Shown piece by piece: positions 38,486 through 48,399 of a stretch of DNA of 64,000 nucleotides (its first letter is position 1; every line of letters begins with the position of its first letter). The notes beneath the pieces were generated by a model that saw nothing but the letters and a program-made list of their open reading frames with translations, had not been told where the DNA came from and did no database searches. Origin of the DNA: Nautilus pompilius (lineage: Eukaryota; Mollusca; Cephalopoda; Nautilida; Nautilidae); NCBI GenBank assembly GCA_018389105.1, contig JACATO010001032.1:124001-188000 (forward strand), given 5' to 3'. The position numbers and the translations under genes are program-made.

Positions 38486-38518
<33 letters not shown>

Positions 38519-38758
38519 AGATGAGAGAGGAGAGAGAGAGAGAGATCGAGAGAGAGCGAGAGAGAGAGAGAGGGTCTTGAGAGCGAGAGAGAGGAGAGAG
38601 CGATCTCTCTCTGGATCTAGAGATGGGGAGTGGGTAGGACAGAGAGAGAGAGAGAGATGGGAGAGAGATATGGAGAGAGAGAGAGAGATGGGAGGAGAGG
38701 AGTGAGAGATGGAGAGAGATATGGCGAGAGGAGAGAGAGATGGGAGAGAGAGAGAGAT

Positions 38759-38796
<38 letters not shown>

Positions 38797-38813
38797 ATGG
38801 GAGAGAGAGAGAA
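38471..38813. repeat. GA-rich low-complexity tract
   Basis: Irregular GA dinucleotide tract with GATGG and GAGCGAG interruptions. Open frames on both strands across it are artefacts of the repeat. Confidence 0.95.
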
Positions 38814-39207
38814 TATTAGCGGGGGGAATGCTTGTACACATGCCCTGTGGTTTGTCGCTGTCAGAGATCCCTTTCTCAGGGGTGGAAAGCATGGAATAGA
38901 AAGAAAGACTCGGCTCTATCCACCAACTGAATTAGCTCGTTGGACTGATTTCGGCCGGTACGCTTCAGCTCGCAGCCGTCCACCGGAACAGGCGATAAGA
39001 GCTGAAATAGAGTGAAACATACAAGCACGGATGCGCTGTAAAATGGTTTCTATCCTGAGTTTTTAAACAAATAGAGAGAGAAATCCTAAGAAGATCTGGA
39101 AATAAAAAAACATTTGCCTATAATTTTTTTTTAAATATTTTGCTTGGATTTTTGCACGTCGATGTCAATAGTTGTAATGGAGCAGATAGATGAGACTTCT
39201 AACAACA
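38814..39207. other. unique sequence, no gene seen
   Basis: Short spacer between two low-complexity tracts. No signal was found. Confidence 0.45.
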
Positions 39208-39250
39208 ACAACACACACAACAACAACAACAACAACAACACAACAACAAC

Positions 39251-39291
<41 letters not shown>

Positions 39292-39342
39292 TGATGTGAT
39301 GATGATGATGATGATGATGATGATGACGATGTGATGACGACA
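39208..39342. repeat. compound (AAC)n-(AAT)n-(GAT)n microsatellite
   Basis: Three trinucleotide phases follow one another: AAC (39208-39250), AAT (39250-39288) and GAT (39288-39342). Confidence 0.97.
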
Positions 39343-40060
39343 GGAAGGACCAGGCTAGGTAGAGCCTGATAATTAACTTAACCGGGCACTGGTTGTTTCT
39401 GCTCGTAAGTGACAGAAGCGAGGCCCACCCACGGCCACGCCCATCGGTCTTCCGAGCGAGATAATCGATACAACCCGTCAATAACCACCCCCCCCATTCT
39501 TTTTGTTTTAAGGAAGCCAGCTCTCGGCCGTCCTCCGAGGCCAGCTGGTGTAGCTCAGCGGGGTGCTGCCGTTTAGCCCGAGGAGTATTTTCGTTCCATC
39601 ATACACCAATTTGTCCGTCTAAATATTTGCTGGCGGTGGTAGCCGACACGGGAAAGCGAGCGCTCGTGATTGTCTCCTCCTGTCGTCGGACCTTCGGCCG
39701 AATCAATAACGGTTCCAGTGGCGCTGTAATTATCAGACCTAAGCCCGCCGGCGGGGAAACATCCATCCCTCTGTGATTAAAATTGATTAAATATCATAAA
39801 ATAAGCAGTGACGGCGTAATGAACAGAAAAGGGAAATCTACCACATCTAGTTAGGGAATAGGGACGGAAGTTATGTGCGTGGTTTTCTGAGTGGAATACA
39901 AAAGTAAAAATAATTCAACAGTGATAACAGAAAAAAAAAATTACGGATAATTAAGCAGAGAGAACCACATCGGGTTCGGGAGAGGAGGAGGAGGCGGCGG
40001 CCGTCTGCTGAGCTGGACCGGCCAGAACCGGTGCGTTTGATGTTAGCCGGGGTATTAAAG
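39343..40060. other. unique sequence; A-box-like fragment
   Basis: CTGGTGTAGCTCAGCGGGG near 39544-39562 closely resembles a tRNA A box, but the expected B box about 35 bp downstream is only a weak TTTTCGTTCCA. This is probably a decayed SINE or tRNA fragment. No gene was found. Confidence 0.35.
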
Positions 40061-41206
40061 TCGTGTGTGTCTCTGTGTGTGTGAATTGTGAGTAGGTGTG
40101 TGTGTGTCTCTGTGTGTATGATTTGTGAGTAGGTGTATGTGTGTGTGTATGAATTGTGAGTAGTGTGTGTGTATGATTTGTGAGTAGGTGTGCGTGTGTG
40201 TTTCTCTGTGTGTATGATTTGTGAGTAGGTTGGTGTGTGTGTATGAATTGTGAGTAGTGTGTGTATATGAATTGTGAGTAGTGTGTGTATATGAATTGTG
40301 AGTAGATGTGTGTGTATTATTTGTGAGTAGGTGTGTGTGTATATGGAATTGTGAGTAGGTTTGTGTGTATGATTTGTGAGTAGTTTGTGTGTGTATTGAT
40401 TGTGAGTAGGTGTGTGTGTATGACTTGTGCGTAGTGTGGTGTGATGATTGTGAGTCGGTGGTGTGTATGAATTGTGAGTAGTGTGTGTGTATGATTGTGA
40501 GTAGGTGTGTGTGTATGAATTGTGAGTAGTGTGTGGTGTATGATTTGTGAGTAGGTGGTTGTATGAATTGTGTGAGTAGTGTGTGTTGTATGAATTGTGA
40601 GTAGGTGTTGTGTGTATGAATTGTGAGTAGTGTGTGTGTATGAATTGTGAGTAGGTGTGTGTATATCATTTGCGAGTAGGTGTGTGTGCATGATTTGTGA
40701 GTAGGTGTGTGTATCATTTTGCGAGTAGGTGTGTGTGCATGATTTGTGAGTAGGTGTGTGCATGATTTGTGAGTAGGTGTGTGCATGATTTGTGAGTAGG
40801 TGTGTGTGTATGATTTGTGAGTAGGTGTGTGTGTATGAATTGTGAGTAGTGTGTGTGTATGATTTGTGAGTAGGTGTGTGTGTATGAATTGTGAGTAGTG
40901 TGTGTGTATGATTTGTGAGTAGGTGTGTGTGTATGAATTGTGAGTAGTGTGTGTGTATGATTTGTGAGTAGGTGTGTGTGTATGAATTGTGAGTAGTGTG
41001 TGTGTATGAATTGTGAGTAGGTGTGTGTGTATGAATTGTGAGTAGTGTGTGTGTATGAATTGTGAGTAGGTGTGTATATCATTTGCGAGTAGGTGTGTGT
41101 GCATGATTTGTGAGTAGGTGTGTGTATCATTTGCGAGTAGGTGTGTGTGCATGATTTGTGAGTAGGTGTGTGCATGATTTGTGAGTAGGTGTGTGTGTAT
41201 CATTTG
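40061..41206. repeat. GT-rich 23-26 bp minisatellite, ~1.15 kb
   Basis: Roughly 45 units of the form GTGTGTGTATGAATTGTGAG followed by TAG or TAGG, with a second variant using GATTTGTGAG. Over 40800-41060 the two variants alternate, giving a ~50 bp higher-order period. The 392-codon minus-strand frame of His/Thr/Tyr/Ser-rich composition exists only because the repeat lacks stops in that frame; I do not treat it as a gene. Confidence 0.95.
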
Positions 41207-42726
41207 TGTGCGCGCACAGTGCTTTGGAAACAACTTCTGAAGTTTTCATTACCATAAAATTCTGTTCTCCGCTCTTTTAATACGAGACAAAATCACAATT
41301 ACAATTAAAAGACCACAAAATATTGAAGAACTGTTGTTTTTTTCTTTCTGGTATCGTTTTTTTAAACGAATTCAGTGCCTTTAGGTTAATACGGTAATAC
41401 GAGCAGGAAACCGATACAGGAAAGTGAATATTAAGAATTTACTCTTATTTCTGCAATGGCGACACCTGTCTATATAAAACACCTGTCCTTTGATTGAACT
41501 CAATATTATAGGGCAAAACCGTACAGGAAGAATGGCGCCCGTACGACACTAAACGATTTATTTATATAGCTGGTTGTTTTAGTAAGTACTAAGTTGTATC
41601 TTCATTTCGCCACTAGGTGAAGAATCAGTTACAGGTGCGTGTTTCCGGTCAGAAGTTGGCTTTCATGTAGAATTCTTGTTTAGAACTACTCGTTTCTTTA
41701 TTAAAATTATAATGTCAGCCCCGACGTGATGGATTAAATACCGACAGGAGCTTCTTTAAAAGTAAGTAACTCAACCATTGTACAATTTGTGAGATTCCGT
41801 TCCCCGATCTTCATTTTAATGTTCACTGGTTGCTAAATACCTGGCTTTAAACGATATTTTAGAGCCATCTTTATCACGTGGGTGAATCTTTATCACGTGG
41901 GTGATAGAGATTTAATCCCTCCACCCCCGTCTCCGACGTGGCACGAACGTTTCGGGCAGAATTCCTTCAGTTGAACGTGGCGCGGAGCCGTCTGGTTCCC
42001 AAATCGATACGTCTCGACTTCCGCCGGTGGCCAACGCGCAGGCCCGTCGACATGGAATCTAGGAGCACGTGTCGGTCGGACAGCTCCCCGCTCCTTCCGC
42101 TACTCTGGGTGAGGGTCGTGACAGAGCTGCTGCTCTGGCAATAATAACCTAACTGAAGAATACTACTGGCCCGCTTTATCCTGGAATAACTTGTCATTGC
42201 CATGTTTTTTTTTTTCTTCTGTTAGCTCCATCCTGGTCAATGCCCTGTACGGGAAACGAATATTTCAGTGTTGTGTACCGCTGTTCGCAGACGCATCCTT
42301 CTTACAAGACCTGGAGAATTCGTTCAAAATGAGGAAAATTCGTAAATAGTTTGCCATCGCGAGTGAATAAAATCTTTTTTTTTTTGCTTTGTTTTGTCTT
42401 TAGAAGTGTGTACTTTTCTACTGTGTTTACAGACATCATTTTACTTATTGGAGAATTCTTGACATCTTTATACAAAACCCCAATTGCGCCGAGAAAAGAT
42501 CCCATCATCTCGTCTCGTCGCAAGAGAAACAACGGGAATTCACATTCATCTTTCATTTGCGCACTCACGTTACCGATTTGATGACGCATTAAAGCGAGCA
42601 TCTCTGCCTTCTTCTTGTATCTGTTGTCGTTGTCGTTTAGACTCGTGATTGCTGAGCATAGATAGCAGGAAAGAAGAAAAAAAAAATCAGCAACAGCAGA
42701 CAAACAAAAGCGACGTCAGTGTTCTA
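41207..42726. other. unique sequence, no gene seen
   Basis: A 19 bp direct duplication containing CACGTG (TTTATCACGTGGGTGA) lies at about 41870-41905. A T run lies near 42206-42215. A 133-codon minus-strand frame (42302-42703) is unrecognised. Confidence 0.4.
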
Positions 42727-43385
42727 CGTCAAAGGGTTACAATGAAGTATATGAACTGACAGTCATCTCCAGCAGTGCAAAAACCGCGAAAAGTAAACAG
42801 ATGGGTATTAAGTTGATAGCGGTAGTACATCGCAGTGGGTTGACTTTTTTTTTTCGGCATTACCTCCCTTCTCCTCTCCTCCTCCCCCCACCCCCCCCGT
42901 AAAAACAAAAGGCAAATATAATCGACGTGGACGGCTCTAGGTTACTAATACGAGGAAAACTACCAGCACCACCCGCTGTGGTTACTCTTCAGGAATAAGA
43001 GCACCGGTTATGCACATCTTGCCATTGTTACTGCAGATTTCTCCCAGATAATTATTTGTTCGTCAAAGGGTTACAATGAAGTATATGAACTGACAGTCAT
43101 CTCCAGCAGTGCAAAAACCGCGAAAAGTAAACAGACGGTATTAAGTTGATAGCGGTAGTACATCGCAGTGGGTTGACTTTTTTTTCCGGCAGTTACCTCC
43201 CTTCTCCTCTCCCCCACCCCCCCCGTAAAAACAAAAGGCAAATATAATCGACGTGGACGGCTCTAGGTTACTAATACGAGGAAAACTACCAGCACACCCG
43301 CTGTGGTTACTCTTCAGGAATAAGAGCACCGGTTATGCACATCTTGCCATTGTTACTGCAGATTTCTCCCAGATAATTATTTGTT
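42727..43385. repeat. 334 bp tandem duplication
   Basis: Copy 1 (42727-43060) and copy 2 (43061-43385) are directly adjacent and nearly identical from CGTCAAAGGGTTACAATG to AGATAATTATTTGTT. Differences are a few small indels, mostly in T and C homopolymers and a CTC repeat, consistent with either a very recent duplication or long-read error or haplotype misassembly. No gene is evident in the unit. Confidence 0.95.
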
Positions 43386-43582
43386 CTTTTTCAAAAAAAA
43401 AAAAAAGAAAGAAACTGACAAATAAGAACGTTAATTGCGTAGAACAGTTGCAAAACGTAATGTAAATATTCCCGATAACTCTGTCAAAGACCTAGAGAAT
43501 GTCGCACGTGCTCTTAAGAACTGTCCAATCGCTGCGGAGATGCTAGTTTGACGTCGGTGATTTGCGGTACTCCCCCCAGCCC

Positions 43583-43613
<31 letters not shown>

Positions 43614-44582
43614 TAAATTCCGTTATTATAATAATAGCTTTAACGGCACACAGTGGTCCGTGTTTGCTTTTCGGGTACCTAAAGTATAATTAATAATAAT
43701 AATAATACAAAAAGAAACAAATTGGACAAATATAAACAAAACAAAGTATGCGTTTCCTGTTATTATCTTAACATCTACTGCCAACCCGCCATCTGTGTAC
43801 CTGCGCATTGTTCGTCTATGGCACACGTGTGGGATGGAATAATAATAATAAAAAAAAAAGTAAATATCGACTAAAGAGGGGTGGGTGGGTTTGCCCTCCG
43901 TCTGTCTGTTTAGTCCGGTGAATTGCGAGCCCTGAAGTAGACTCTGTGTAAACGTTGGCTGCAACACTCGAGGTATTGATTAATGGTAGTTTGCCGTGGA
44001 GATCTCGTTTCTGACTGGCAAACAGGGCTACAAAAGAAAACAGGAGCGATTTCCTTTTGAACTTTCACATCCAATGTTGCATGCATGCGCTGAGATTTTT
44101 CCAAATATTGTTCCGGTCAGCTTTAAGTAAATGTGCGGCGCGCTTATATCGTCGTAAAGCCTGCTCGTCGTTTCCTTTTAAAGTAAACGCGAGAACGTCG
44201 GTTATCTCCCCTTGAATTGCCGGTTCAAGCAAATGTAGTGGAATGATTAAAGATTGTCAGCTACTATCCCTGTTAGGCTCAAAATTACAGAAGCAAAGAG
44301 AGACGTGAAAAGTAATCGAAATCTATATTTGCAAAAAAATAAAAGAGATAATAATAATAATAATACATTTGAAAATAAAACAAAAAAATCCCTGAAGTCT
44401 ACCGAAACTGTACGGCACAAACAGAAAGAGATTTAAATATTTTCACTATTTCGGGAATAAGGGCCCGAGATGCAGATACACAAGTCGTTTATCTTATTCT
44501 GATGTACGTAAGATGATAAACTTAAACAAAAACGTTTTACATTTAAAACGACTCGATTAGGAATCCCGTTTACCGCCTCGAG
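43386..44582. other. unique sequence, no gene seen
   Basis: Contains a CT run at 43582-43613 and short AAT patches at 43689-43706, 43839-43858 and 44351-44364. No coding signal was found. Confidence 0.45.
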
Positions 44583-44896
44583 CGCTCTCTCTCTCTCCTC
44601 TCCATCTCTCGCCATCCTCTCTCTCTCTCTCTCCCCCCTCTCTCTCTGCTCCCCTCCTCATCTTTTTCTCTCTCTCTCTCACTCTCTCCCCCCCCTCTCT
44701 CACTCTCTCCATCGCTCCTTTCCCTCTCTCTACCCACCCCTAGCTCTCTCTCTCAATCCCTCTCGCCCCATCTCTCTTTCTCCTCTCTCCCTCTCTCTCT
44801 CGCTCTCATCTCCCCCTCTCTCTTCTCTCTCTCCTCTCTTCTCTCTCCCCATTTCTCTCTCTCTCTTTCTCTCTCACTCTCTCCTCTCTCTCTCCC

Positions 44897-44930
<34 letters not shown>

Positions 44931-44963
44931 ATCTTCTCTCTCTCTCTCTCACTCTTCTCTCCC

Positions 44964-45000
<37 letters not shown>

Positions 45001-45112
45001 CCCCTCTCTCCTCTCATTTCTCTCTCCTCCCCCCCTCTCTCCTCCCCCCTCTCTTCTCTCACTCTCTCCTCTCTCTCACTCTCTCCTCTCTTTCTCTCTC
45101 TTTATCCACTTC
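44583..45112. repeat. polypyrimidine CT tract, ~530 bp
   Basis: Almost uninterrupted pyrimidine strand of irregular CT, CCT and CCC composition. Homopurine-homopyrimidine runs of this length can adopt triplex (H-DNA) structures; that is inference. Confidence 0.95.
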
Positions 45113-45483
45113 TCGCGAAATTGTGGCTGCTGCTGCTGCTGATGTTGTTGTTGTTGAGCGAGTTGGACTTCCGAACAAGGGTCCTCCTCGTGATTGAGAG
45201 ACGTCCGGCTGCTGCTGGTGGAAGTGGGCAGAATTTCCTGTCGGGCTCTTTAAAGGCCATCCTTTTCTGTCGCGTTGGTTACTGGTAGCCGAGGTAGCTC
45301 CTGTGCGTACCGCAGTACACGACACGACGACGGATGACGACAGCTTATCTGCTTGTGCTCATCAGCAGCAGACCGTCCCTCCCCTCCCCTCCCTGGCATC
45401 TCGGACGACAGCTTCCTCGCGAACGATACCGTCTCGTACGCACCACTACCCGCTCGTTATCTCGTCGTCCACTGGGTGACTGT

Positions 45484-45687
45484 TCACTCGGCTGACTTGG
45501 TGATCGATCGCTCGGGCTGATAATTTCGTTGATTTCTGTCACAGCCATCGACTTTTCGAATATCTTGGATGGCGGCGTATACTTCAAGCTCTGTTATCGC
45601 CATGATATCTCTTGTTTTATTTTCCCCTGGCGCAGCCGATACTACTGACTCTACTGGCCCTCGGTAATTTATGGCGTTGTCATATTC
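45484..45687 (-). CDS. candidate exon after a strong splice acceptor
   Basis: Family not recognised. On the minus strand a textbook acceptor (pyrimidine-rich TTTCCCTTTCAG) is followed at 45687 by an open frame beginning EYDNAINYRGPVESV and running ~67 codons to TGA at 45484. It contains an internal ATG in frame (MAITELEVYAAIQDIRK). Composition is protein-like. Farther downstream on the same strand (45110-45180) is a Gln-rich frame, QLAQQQQHQQQQQPQ, followed by the purine tract. Whether these belong to one transcript is unknown. The intervening 45113-45483 has other short frames and no clear domain. Confidence 0.3.
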   Translation of the reverse strand, partial: EYDNAINYRGPVESVVSAAPGENKTRDIMAITELEVYAAIQDIRKVDGCDRNQRNYQPERSITKSAE

Positions 45688-45704
45688 CTGAAAGGGAAAA
45701 TTAA

Positions 45705-45770
45705 TAATAATAAATAATAATAATAATAATAAATAATATATAATAATAATAATAATATAATAATAAAGAA
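45705..45770. repeat. (AAT)n microsatellite
   Basis: AAT/TAA trinucleotide tract with several single-base deletions. A second short ATT patch lies at 45806-45821. Confidence 0.96.
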
Positions 45771-46823
45771 AAGGCACTAATAAGGCTTTGTTAAACTGGT
45801 CGATTATTATTATTATTATTACTAAAATTCTCTACTGTATCCTTGTTAAACGATTGCTGCGAACGGCACGCAAACTCAATCATGATATACTATAATTACT
45901 TATAAGACTATAACTGTAGGTCTCTGACGGCGGACGTTGTGGAATGACATCACATCCGGTTTGCTATGTCGACTCTCGCACACACCCCCTGGTGGGGGAG
46001 GTCAGCGTTCTTTGACCCGTAGACTAGGATGTATCGAAATCGTAAATCTTTCTATGAATAATTAAGATTTCTCTCGTCCGCTTAATCCAATATCCCTTTT
46101 CACAAATCCCCTTAACTTAGGTTATTCGAACACTATGGATAACTCCGAAGTTGAACCGCGTTTCGGAGGATGGCTTTGGTAAGTACCCTACGGGGGGGGG
46201 GTGGGAGGAACCCCCGGAAACGACAGGTGCGTTATATCGAGGAGGCCGGCTTATTGTCAGATGTCATCATGAGACTTTACGAGGTCTGAAAATATATCGA
46301 TGTAGCCTAAAGTAGCGCGATCGGTGAGATACTTCCTTCATATCTTCGATTTAAGCCCTGATTGTAACGCTATCCCACAGACACCTGCACTTCATTATCC
46401 GAAGTGAATATCTACAGTTGCTTTTTTTTTTTTTTCATGTCGGAAAATTTCGAAAGTTGTTATCCAGGTGTTTGTAATAGATATCAAGACTGGAAAAGTG
46501 TGATTATATGGTGACACCGAAGCCGTGGATGGGAGCTCGGGGAGGGGCGCTTATTCGATACTACAGCCGGACGAGAAGATCCAGACGGATACCGGTTGGG
46601 GACATTCAAAACTGAAGCTACCGTTTAATTTTCTCGGAAAATTTTGTATGTAAACTGTTGCACATCACAATGAAGTCAGTCTGAATGTACATCATTCTAG
46701 ACGTCTTACTCGTACGCACTCATTGGCAGGAGCTGTCATCGTCGGTGAACTGCGGCAGGGTAAAGGTTTTGCTGATGTCTTGCCACTGAGAAAGTTTCAG
46801 CTGCATCGGGAATCTTTCAATGA
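45771..46823. other. unique sequence, no gene seen
   Basis: A G run lies near 46191-46202 and a T run near 46422-46435. No recognisable coding or RNA signal was found. Confidence 0.45.
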
Positions 46824-47162
46824 TCAAAAACCAAAGGACAATTCCCCCAGAGCCAGAGATCGACTATATGATAGGTTTGTCTCTCCACACCTAATTTTAA
46901 TCAAAGTTTGATTAATGCTTGTGCTTTTCAGCTTCACTTCAGTTTCAGCCTTTATGGTTGCAACCGTGTCTTTCAGCCTCACTTCAGTTTCAGCCTTTAT
47001 GGTTGCGACCGTGTCTTTCAGCCTCACTTCAGTTTCAGCCTTTATGGTTGCGACCGTGTCTTTCAGCCTCATTTCAGTTTCAGCCTTTATGGTTGCGACC
47101 GTTTTTTTCAGCCTCATTTCAGTTTCAGCCTTTATGGTTGCGACCAAAGCATCATCTGGCGG
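46824..47162 (-). CDS. candidate exon encoding a 15-residue coiled-coil-like repeat
   Basis: On the minus strand a splice acceptor (TTTTTTGTGTCTCTTGCATTAG) is followed at 47162 by an open frame of 112 codons. After PPDDAL it reads about five tandem copies of a 15-residue unit, VATIKAETEVRLKDT, with conservative changes (E/R/K/M/V at the variable places). It then passes into non-repetitive sequence (STSINQTLIKIRCGE) and a stop at 46824. The unit is strongly helical, with regularly spaced hydrophobic residues (V, I, L) and many charged residues, as in coiled coils; 15 residues is four turns of a slightly underwound helix. A possible donor (AG|GTGTGG) lies near 46886. No family is recognised. 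Against: all three opposite frames are also open, because the 45 bp DNA unit lacks stops. Confidence 0.35.
   Translation of the reverse strand, partial: PPDDALVATIKAETEMRLKKTVATIKAETEMRLKDTVATIKAETEVRLKDTVATIKAETEVRLKDTVATIKAETEVKLKSTSINQTLIKIRCGETNLSYSRSLALGELSFGF
46925..47145. repeat. 45 bp tandem repeat, ~5 copies
   Basis: Unit TTTCAGCCTCACTTCAGTTT continuing into CAGCCTTTATGGTTGCGACC and GTGTC, repeated every 45 bp. Substitutions are mainly transitions (CACTTC/CATTTC, GCAACC/GCGACC). The length is a multiple of three, as expected if the repeat expanded inside a coding exon. Confidence 0.95.
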
Positions 47163-48169
47163 CTAATGCAAGAGACACAAAAAAGCGCGGTTTGCACTTT
47201 TTATAGTGTGAATAAGAATGGTCGGTGTATGAAACTTGCCGAGAAAAACACACCATAGTCATTTACTTAGGCGGTTAGCCTCCATCTAGTTAAAATGGGC
47301 GCTGACGGTGTCCTTTTCAAACATTCGAAGGTCTTGCCTTGGTTTAGAAACACCGAACTTATGGTTACGAAATCCATTTTGCTTTTGTTGTTCTTGTTGC
47401 TGCTGTGCTTAAGAATTCCTGGCTCTGTTTCGACGGTAATGCGATGACGCGACAAAAGGATTTTGTTTTGTTTAAGAACTGCCTCGAAACAAAGTCAGTG
47501 GGATTGATTTACGCGATAGAGAGAATACGAGGGTCAGACAACCGCGGGCCTGCAACCACCGTGACAGCGAGACCCGAGAACACGTGCTGAGCCTAAATTA
47601 ATCTTAATTCACCGGTTCATGTAACAATTCTCGTTCCGGGTGACCAAACAGAACAATTACACATATCGGAATTCGACCGGGCAGTCGTCGATCACGGAAT
47701 GAGTTCAACGAAGCTGAAGATTCGCGCACGAATTCGAGGAGCACATGGGGCTCCATACAAGAGCCCGAACGCCAAATGCTGCTTCACGGCCGCCAGCAGT
47801 GAGAACCCCGGGCACGATGTAGAGAAAGAATCGGCATAGCTGGCCCTCGAACAATGCGGGGAAGCAGCTGCGGTAGTAGCGGATAACTCGGAACTGTAAA
47901 CCAGATCATGAAACAGGATAAGTAACGCGCGTGTTCATCTAAAACTTGATTCCGCATCCCAGCAGAGCTCGGCGAAAGGGAGAATCCAGCCGGTCGTGAA
48001 AGTGTGCGAATCGCCGAAAAGTGAAGACTGTCATAACTGGATACGATATCCTTGATTGGCGCCCTGTGCAACCGTATGACCCTGGAAAAGCATTTTAACG
48101 CCCATGACGACTCCAGGCTCGGCGAAGGCTTTCGGAGTATTGCCCAATTCCCAAGTGTCCATTCCACCA
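47163..48169. other. unique sequence; weak minus-strand coding hints
   Basis: A 128-codon minus-strand frame (47784-48170) of mixed composition abuts the ATT tract. Beyond that tract, another minus-strand frame (48377-48610) begins just after a plausible acceptor (TTTTCGTGGGCAG). Neither is recognised and I do not call a gene. Confidence 0.35.
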
Positions 48170-48382
<213 letters not shown>

Positions 48383-48399
48383 GTTCGTTCGTTCGTTCG

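Noticed and set aside
40055..41233. 392-codon minus-strand open frame rich in Thr, His, Ser and Tyr
   Set aside because: It is a translation of the GT minisatellite. Other frames of the same repeat are also open, and composition simply follows the DNA unit.
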